This document shows, piece after piece, positions 1-8,075 of a DNA stretch of 21,273 nucleotides. A model generated the notes under the pieces. The model saw only the letters and a list, made by a program, of their open reading frames with translations. It was not told the DNA's origin and did no database searches. The stretch covers positions 1-21,273 of the forward strand of contig RWJK01000742.1 in assembly GCA_004335835.1 (NCBI GenBank). The letters are read 5' to 3'. The stretch is from Scenedesmus sp. ARA3 (Eukaryota; Chlorophyta; Chlorophyceae; Sphaeropleales; Scenedesmaceae). A program made the position numbers and the translations under genes. Each line of letters begins with the position of its first letter. Position 1 is the first letter of the stretch.

Positions 1-1583
1 CTGGCCTTCTACTGCGACCTGTACGGTGCCATCCTGGTGCTGGCGGTGTGCATCTTCGCTGTTACTCAGCGCGTGCAGCTGGGAGCCGCTGCTGTGGGCC
101 TGGCCTTCTCCAATACCATCCAGGTGGGTGATTTGAAAAAGCTGATTGTTGTTAGCATGCATTGCTTGCTATCAGGTCAAAACAGCAGCAGCTGCTTGTG
201 CAGGCTTGCAGAGTTACGGCAGCTGCCTATTTGCCTTGATTGTCTTGCCCTGTATCCGTGCAGTGCTTTCCACCTGCTGTGCATAATCCTGCTTTCTGTT
301 CCATCGAGCTGAGTGCTGACTTCTCCTTGCTGCTGCTGCTGCACTCCTGCCGCAGATGCTTGTGTTCTACACCTGGACTGTGCGCAACCTGTCTGACACC
401 ATCTCCCTGTTCGCCTCTTCTGAGAAGATTGGATGGATGGCCACCAAGACCCCTCAGGAGGGCGAGGCACTCTACACCGCAGAGCACAAGGACGGCGCCG
501 ATGGCAAGACTGTCGTGGCAGTCGGCGAGGGCGGTGCACCGGAGGGCTGGCCCCGTCGCGGTACCATTGAGTTTGAGAACGTGTGGATGAAGTACCTGCC
601 GTCTGCACCCTACGCACTGAAGGGTGAGTGGAACAGAGCTTGTGGTTGCTCGCTTGTAGATGCAGCTTGGTTGCTTGTTTGTGGCTGCGGCTTGGTTGCT
701 TGCTGGTGGCTGTCTGCTTGGCTTGCTGGTGACTGCAGCTGATTGTTGCTCTGGCCAGCTAACCATGGCTCTGCTGAGCAGCAAAGCGACTAGATTTAGC
801 TGCTGCCACAGCTTACACGCCGTATGCTGACTCTACCTTTCTCTGCTCTGCTGCACATTTGCAGGTGTCACCTTCCGCCTGAACCACGCTGAGAAGGCTG
901 GTGTTGTGGGCCGCACCGGCTCCGGCAAGTCCACCCTGCTGCTGGCCCTGTACCGCATGTTTGAGCTCGACAAGGGCTCCATCCGCGTGGATGGTGTGGA
1001 CATTGCCAGCCTGGCCCTGCGCAAGCTGCGCCCAAGCCTGTCCATCATCCCCCAGGAGCCCGTGGTGTTCTCCGGCACCGTGCGCACCAACCTGGACCCC
1101 TTCGGCGAGTTCACCGACACTGCAATGTGGGAGGTGCTGAAGAAGGCTGGCCTGGAAAATCAAGCCAAGGCAGCAGGCGGCCTCGACGGCCGTCTGGACG
1201 GAACCGGTGGCAAGGCCTGGTCCCTGGGCCAGCAGCAGCTGATGTGCCTTGCCCGCGCCGCCCTGCGCAACGTGCCCGTGCTGTGCCTGGACGAGGCGAC
1301 TGCCGCCATGGACCCCCACACTGAGCAGGAGGTGCAGGCCGTCATCAAGCGCGTGTTCCAGGACCGCACCACCCTCACCATCGCCCACAGGCTGGACACC
1401 GTCATTGAGTCTGACCAGACTCTGGTGATGGAGGCTGGTGTGCTTAAGGAGATGGCGCCACCCTCAGTGCTGCTGGCAAACCCAGAGTCCATGTTCTCCA
1501 AGCTGGTGGACAAGTCGGGCCCTCAGGCAGCAGCAGCTCTGCGCCAGATGGCAGCAGACTTCTACGCATCCCGTCAGCAGTAA
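1..1583 (+). CDS. ABCC/MRP-type ABC transporter, C-terminal part (5' partial)
   Basis: Three exons are visible: 1-123 (continues left of the window), 356-623 and 865-1583 (stop TAA). Introns 124-355 and 624-864 are GT-AG, with phases 0 and 1. The 369 visible residues hold the last membrane helices of the second transmembrane domain (about residues 5-65) followed by nucleotide-binding domain 2. Walker A is GRTGSGKST (about 146-154), the Q-loop glutamine lies in IIPQEP (about 194), the signature is WSLGQQQ (about 249-255), Walker B is VLCLDE (D273, E274) and the H-loop is IAHRLD (H305). DEATAAMD and NLDPFGEF are typical of the ABCC (MRP) NBD2. Family knowledge: ABCC proteins export glutathione conjugates and other organic anions, often across the vacuolar membrane in plants and algae. 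The signature reads SLGQ where MRPs usually have SVGQ, a mild change. Substrate and membrane cannot be told from this fragment. Confidence 0.92.
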
Positions 1584-2765
1584 GCTTGCAGCAGCTGGTG
1601 CAGGTCCCTAGTTTCATCTGGTAGTTTTGAGCCTGTGTGATGTTCCCTACGTCACGGCTGGCTGGCTTAACATGCACAGTGTGAGGAAGTTGAGCATGCG
1701 AGCGAGTGCTCCAGCTTGTGAGGTTGCTGCTGCAGGCTGCGTGCAGTGTGCAGCATTGCAGGTTACGTGAGCTGTGTGTTTGCAACTGCACACATCTCAT
1801 GCTGTGTTTGGGCATATCACAGAAGTGTCATGTACAATACGTCTACACAGTGATGTCCGTGGGTACGTGGCTAAGCTGCTTTTTCAAGCTAGCAGCGAAT
1901 CGCCTCACCGGGACGTGAAGCACACACCAACAGATCACCTTTTGAGTGCACGTGTTGCATCTCATGTGGGATGAACGGTGCATACTGCACGTGTTGAAAC
2001 CGTGCAGCAACAGCAGGTTTATAGGAGGTTGTTCTGGGTTGGTTCACCTACTGGTGGTTGGCGTGGGTTGTCAGAGTTGTGTGTGGTGAGGGAAGCGGGG
2101 CTTTTTGATGGGTGTGGTTACGAGTATGCAGTATACAGTAGGGGAGAGACAAGTAGAGAATGCCAGCAGTGCATAAGGCTGTGGCCAGGTTACGATCTGA
2201 AACACACATGGAGTATGGCACGCATTGATTATACCAGTCAGCCTTATTGCAGTGTGTATGTTCTGGAGCAACAGGTGCAGCATCGGCTGTGAGAAGCAGC
2301 TGTGCTGTCATTGCGCCTCCTTAAGTGCTGAAGCATCCGCCTGCAGGAAAACAACTTGTAGTGCATGGTTGCAAAGCCAAGCCGTGTGTGTTGCTGGAGA
2401 TGGTTCCACTTTTGAGGGTAGCCAGATTTGCCACTGCACTTGTATGGTACACAGCGTGCTGATTCTGCCAGCCCAGGGGCTGACAAAACACATCTCAACA
2501 CAAAACTTTCACAAACAAAAGCGCTTGCTGCTGCAAGTGCTGGTTCTCTTTTGTGCCGCAGCCTCTTGTGCTGTGCCATGTTCTTCTGCTGAGAGGAGTG
2601 GTATCGTTTGCAGGGAGGTGCGTGCCTACCCTTCGTACATATATAGCAGGCAGCAAGTCGGCACTGAGCATCAGTTTGTCAAGGCAGGAGGAGAGTGATG
2701 CACTGAACTTCCAGCTTGTCTGTTACGTATGCTGTGCACATCCATGTGTGAGCAGGGCTCATATG

Positions 2766-2770
2766 TGTAA
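2766..2770 (+). terminator. Possible polyadenylation signal TGTAA for the ABC transporter
   Basis: This is the first + strand TGTAA after the ABC transporter stop, about 1.18 kb downstream. That would give a long but not impossible algal 3' UTR. A variant signal closer to the stop is equally possible. Confidence 0.3.
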
Positions 2771-2986
2771 CATGCTGGGTATCAAGCAAAGTATCTCCCG
2801 AGTCTAGCAGAGCCCTTAGCTTCAACATCCCTTGCCATTTGGCTCTGATTGCAGCTAACCATCACGATTATAATCAAATAATGCCTATTTAGGCAGCCCA
2901 AGCACCGCAGTTCATGACACAGAGTAGATCTCTTCTTGCCGCAAACTTTCCGGCGGTGGTCCTTTTGAATCCTTACCAGCTGACGC

Positions 2987-3049
2987 GCTCACTGCTAGCA
3001 CTGTACTGCACAGTGTCTTGCAACCCTGTATGCTCACTGCTAGCACTGT
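2987..3049. repeat. 18-bp direct repeat pair in intergenic DNA
   Basis: GCTCACTGCTAGCACTGT occurs at 2987-3004 and again, identical, at 3032-3049. It lies downstream of the SAND-Tudor gene's stop and inside no recognisable gene. Confidence 0.8.
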
Positions 3050-3265
3050 GAGCTGCAAGATGACAACCAAATATGCTGCGCTGTGCCAACGTACTAGTAC
3101 ATACGCAGTGCTGCGGGGCGAGGGGACGGGAGTCCAGATCAAGAGTCGTTGCTGCGGCTGGATCCCGTTGGTGATGCTGACAACTAAGGAAAGCTGCAAC
3201 TACCGGTAGAGATGTTTTACATATAAAACTGTGCATGTCCGTAACATCGCCAGCTTCCAAGAGAT

Positions 3266-3270
3266 TTACA
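3266..3270 (-). terminator. Probable polyadenylation signal TGTAA for the SAND-Tudor gene
   Basis: The + strand reads TTACA here, which is TGTAA on the coding strand, about 195 nt after the stop at 3463. A second copy lies at 3217-3221. The spacing fits algal 3' UTRs. Confidence 0.5.
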
Positions 3271-3462
3271 GGCTCGTCTGGGAACCAACTGGATGTCAAA
3301 CCATTCAACGACCAGTAGACCTTCACAGCAGCATATGACACCAGTGCACACGCCGCGCAGCCACGGCACAGCAATGATCTAGACGCTTCTTGGCGTCAGC
3401 TGCAGAGCACACAAGGCAGCAAGCACACGCCACCATGGCCGTCAGCTAGCTGCACATCAACA

Positions 3463-3927
3463 CTACGCGTCATTCACACGCACGTACAGCTGCCCGTGGT
3501 GTGTCATGAGCGCCCCGGCAGTGCTGGCAGCGATCCTGCCAGGCAGCTGCACAAGCCTCTCCACGATCTGCACCGCACCAGCTTCCCCACAGCCAGTACC
3601 AGCATGCGCACCAGCACCAGCATCCTGCTGCATACCCCTTGCAGGGCCGAGGCCTTGCGCTGCACCTCCAATGCCAGCTGCTGCTGCTGCTGTTTGGGCC
3701 AGCACAGCTCGCAGCAGCAGGCGCCCATCGTCCCATGCCTTCACACGCACATCCTCCAGGCAGCAGCCAGGCAGGCTGACCAGCACTTCAAATCCGGGCG
3801 GGCCTGCTGCGCGCGTCACACACACCTGCAGCAGCTGCTGCTCGTCCTGCTGCTGCTGCTGCTGCTGGTGGTGGTGGTGGTTATGGTAGGGCAACTGCAT
3901 GCCATCATGTGGCAGCTGCTCCTGCGG
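3463..3927 (-). other. Last exon: His/Gln stretch and HSP20/alpha-crystallin-like domain
   Basis: After a HHHH-Q7 run, the exon encodes GFEVLVSLPG, DVRVKAWDDGRLLLRA and, after an Ala/Gly-rich insert, a segment with RLVQLPG and ALMTHHGQLYVRV. The two strand pairs and the closing A-x(n)-G-x-L pattern match the alpha-crystallin/CS beta-sandwich. The insert in the middle is longer than usual for HSP20. The splice acceptor CCCCACAG at 3928 is chosen because it is the only candidate giving phase 0 from the previous exon and this frame. An acceptor further upstream would throw the domain out of frame. Confidence 0.6.
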
Positions 3928-6735
3928 CTGTGGGGCCAGGGTGGCAGCAATGAGGGCAGCAGACACACTGTGTGGGAGCCGTCGCAATGCACTGCGGCCT
4001 TGAGGTGGTTGGCGTGCAGCGCACAGTGACGCTGAGGCAGCTGCGTCAGCAGATGCATGTCATGCTTTGCAATGACACCTCACAAAGCTGGCATGCACTG
4101 CAGCATGCCAGACTGGCACAACTTCCAGCAAAGACTCAACACGCTGGTTGCTTGCTCATCCTGTGCATCCTGCATTGCACATTCCACCTGAACACACCCT
4201 GGGCCTGCTGTAAACATGGAGTTTGCAGAGTTTTTAAGCATGCAAAGCAAATGGATCAAGTTTACACTTTCCAGCATGCTGTGATCCGCAGCAGCATCCG
4301 CCCCACCTGTGTGTCCTGGTGCCTGTCTGCAGTGGCATCACTGCTGCTGGTGCTCAGTGCAGCCTGCCCCCGCACCACCTCAGGCAGCGGCACAGCACCA
4401 GCCTTCCCACCAGCTGTACCATAGTGCCACTGCCGCCTTGTTGCTGGCTCATCCTGCTGCTGCTGTTGCCAGTGCTGCTGCAGCTGCCGGTGATGATGCT
4501 CGGGCTGAGTAGCGGAGTCCAGTGCTGGTGCCAGCGCCTGCTGCTGCTGCTCTGCAGGCTCCCAAGAATGACAAGCTTGATGCTGCGACAGCAGCAGCAG
4601 CTGCTCATCAACACTGTGCATGGTCTTGTGCTGCTGCTGATGATGATGATGATGAGGCTCCTGCAGCTCTGCTGGCTGGTAATGGTGGTCATCATGCTGC
4701 TCATGCCACACAGATGACTGCTGCTGCTGCTGCTGCTGTAGCTGCAGCTTCCGCTGCTGCCGCCGCATCTCCAGTTCCGCAGCCACCAGGTCTGCTGCTG
4801 CAATCACGCGCATCACGCATGCATGGCTGTCCCACATGATGCGCAGCGGCCGCGCAGCTGCTGCAGCCTCAGCTCCCTCCAGCCATGCCGCATCTGCATC
4901 TGCATGCTGTGTGCCTGCTGCTGCTGCTGCTGCTGCTGCTGGCGCTTCATCGCCATCAAGAGCCATGGTGACAGCAGCAGCAGCTGCTCTGTCAGCTGCC
5001 GTGGCTGCTGTACTGCTGTGGCCAGCATCAGCTGCCATTGCGCCATTTGCAGCGCAGGCAGCAACAGCAAGGCTGCCAGAAGCCATCACCAGCTGTCGTG
5101 GCTCTTCACACTCACGCACAGCTGGCTGCTGCTGCTGCTGCTGCTCAGCAGGTGGGAGGTCTGCAGCGTCGTTCCATCCAGCGGTATTTGCATGACCGCA
5201 GGCTGCCTCTCTCGCTGCTGCTGTTGCTGCTGGAGGCGAGTGCTGCTGCTGCAGCAGCTCCCACTGCTCCTCTGAGAGGTTGAGCTGCTCCAGGTCACCA
5301 TCATCATACAGCAGGCTGTGCAGCTGCAGGCGGGCATCAAAAGCCTGCACAAATAACAAATAACAAATAACAAATAACAGCCGCGTTGACGCCAGGTCCA
5401 CCAACAGCAGCCAGGCAGCGGCTAGTGTGAGAGCGCCGTGCAAGAGCGCAGGCGACTGCAGCAGCCTGATCGTCTAGCCATGGGGGTCTGGGGGGTCAGC
5501 AAGCACATGCAGTTTCAGCTGCAGCTGTGGGGCCTGGCAACTAGGTAACGTGTGTAGTGTGAGCGGTTGTGTTTGGTGCAGTGTGAGACATCTGGGGCAG
5601 CGGGCATCTGTAACCACCAGCCAATGCATCACTAGTGGCTCTGTGTAAGCTGACAACTGCTGTTTTGAACTTGGTATGCAGTGGGGAAGGGGCTGCCATG
5701 CTCGCGCACTGCCACTGGTGCACTGCCTGTTCTGCTGCTTCTCATCAACACTGACACTACTTGCAAGTTGCAAACACATACTGTACTGCTGCATCAGCAT
5801 CACCTGGATGGTGCCACAGTACCACTCCCGATCCAGCGGCCACCAAACCCTAGCCCTGCACCCCACCAGGTCAAAACCCTCAGGCCTATGCAGCAGGCTG
5901 CCGCCACAATGCTCAGCTGGCACACCAGGGTTTGGGCCAGCACTGAACCCTGAGCCTGACCTGTCAGGCCTAGCAGGTGACCGCTGCTGCTGCTGCTGCT
6001 GCCAGCTGAGCTCCGACGCATAGTCAGGCTCCATCCTATGGCAGGCCGGCTGCTGCTGCTGCTGTTGATGCTCCCAGCTTAGGTCCTCCCAGGCGCTTGC
6101 ACGCTGCTGCTGCTGCTGCTGCTGGCTCAGCAGCGCGTAGCTGCCTGCTTGCATTCCAGCAGCGCCTGCATGCTGGCTGCTGTGCTGGCTGTGCTGTGTC
6201 ATCCGGCTGCCGTTGCTGCTGGTCCTGCCAACAACACCCTGGGCATCTGGCAGTGCCTGCATCGCCTCGTCAAGCAGCAAGTGCTGCCGGTTGTCCCAGA
6301 GAGGCGGCTGATGCTCAGGCTGCTGCCACCCATGCTGCTGCTGCTGCTGGTGGTGGTTGCGCTGCTGCCAGTGCTGCTCTCCATACTGCTGCTGCGGCTG
6401 CTCATGCTCTGCATACGCTGCTCCAGCATGCTCAGCAGCAGCTGCAGCAGCAGCATAGCCATAGCTGCCGCGCTGCCAACACGCTGCCTCCGCTCCAGCA
6501 GCACCCATCCCACCACCGCTCACACCCACAGCCGCACCGCCAGGCAGCTGCCTCCCCAGCACGCCAGCTGCTGCAGCCGCAGCAGCAGACATGTGGCGCC
6601 CTGCAGCCCTGTTTGCCTCAATGGTGGCTTGCAGCTGCCGCTTCTTTGTCTTCTTAGTGAGTGCCGAGGGGTTGAGGATGACCAGGCCGTGTGCATTGAG
6701 CCAGGAGCCGATGTTGCGCCCAGTCTCAGCCACCT

Positions 6736-6777
<42 letters not shown>

Positions 6778-7882
6778 CGGCAGCGGGGGCATGAGCGCAG
6801 CACAATAGTGGGCCGAATTTATTTCCGCAGGCATGTGATGTGACGAGCCCCAGTGCTGCTGCTGCACACGCTTACGTCTTAGTCTTCCGGTTTCTGCCAC
6901 CTGTAGCAGTGTTTGTTTGAAAGAGCAGCGGCAGAGCACCTAGCTTGCATGAATGCACGCGATGTGCAGCAGCAGTGCTGCAACCAGGCAAGGGTGCCTT
7001 GCGCATGTGCGTTGCAGCTGCAACTCCAGCAGTGATGTATTCGGCCCGACAGGATGCATGCAGCGCAGTGGCGGAATGTGTCCTTTTAAGCTACAATGAG
7101 CTGCGCAGCGCACCAGGAAGCTCTTCTTCCGCATCTTGAAGGAGCCGTAGCTGCCGTTGTATAGTAGCAGTACAAGATAGTTGTACAGCCAGGTGTTTGC
7201 AGTAGCATGATCTGTCAACATGCACACGCGCAGCAGGCATTTACACACACCAGGATGCTCTTTTTCCACTTTTTGAAGGAGCCGCAGCCGCCGTGGCGCT
7301 CAAACTCGGTGGGCATCATCTCCACGCCACCGGGGCCCACACCCGCCACGCAGCCGGCACACAGGCAGGTGGCGCGCTGCCTGCGCGCATTTGGCAGTTG
7401 AGCGGCAGGCATTGAGGTGGGAGAAGAGATGTATGGCAGTGTGTGGTGGATCGCGTGTAGCGAGTATGAAAGATGGGCAGCATCATCTCCACGCCACCGG
7501 GGCCCACACCCGCCACGCAGCCGGCACACAGGCAGGTGGCGCGCTGCCTGCAGGTGCAGGTGTGTATGCGGCAGGCAGTGTGGCGGTACATTTGGTCACG
7601 CAACAGATTCACGTGGGGTGCTCACGGAGGTGTCTAATGGCTGTGGAAGCAGACAGAGACGTGACGCAGAGGTGACACTTCCTGCTGCTCAGAGCGCCAA
7701 GTAGGACCATCACTGACTGCTACTGCTAGGACCATTACTGACTGCTACTGCATCCCACCTATCCAGCCAGCCACCCAGTCAGCCAGCTACTCATGTGCCT
7801 GCTCACCTTGCAATGTCGAAGACACCATGCGCTGAGCCGCAGCGCACTGCCAGCCGCATGTATGCTGCTGGGTTGTCACCCG

Positions 7883-7935
<53 letters not shown>

Positions 7936-8043
7936 GCGGGGTAGCGCCTGCGATGTGGTGCCTCTGGTGCTGTTGCGCTGCTGATGATGCTGTGGCTATG
8001 CTGCAACACATGCTCGTGGGTGCTGGCCAGGGAAGCCATGCTG

Positions 8044-8075
<32 letters not shown>

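Larger units (their letters stand above)
1584..3462. other. Convergent intergenic region, ABC transporter to SAND-Tudor gene
   Basis: No exon with plausible splice sites and protein-like composition was found here. The DNA carries the 3' untranslated regions of the two converging genes, a single + strand TGTAA, two - strand TGTAA motifs and one short direct repeat. Open frames in this stretch are Cys/Ser-rich by composition, from TGC and TGT triplets, and do not resemble a known protein. Confidence 0.6.

Noticed and set aside
2225..2698. A 157-codon Cys-rich open frame on the plus strand
   Set aside because: It has no ATG at its start, its composition comes from TGC/TGT-rich DNA, and it shows no domain or splice context; it lies between two convergent genes.
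3928..4058. Upstream acceptors for the last SAND-Tudor exon (near 4037 and 4028)
   Set aside because: From phase 0 they would put the HSP20-like region out of frame; CCCCACAG at 3928 keeps it in frame and has a better pyrimidine context.
4319..6808. Several long plus-strand open frames rich in Leu, Cys, Ala or Ser
   Set aside because: They are the opposite strand of the CAG-rich exons of the SAND-Tudor gene; triplet repeats keep all frames open and no motif is present.
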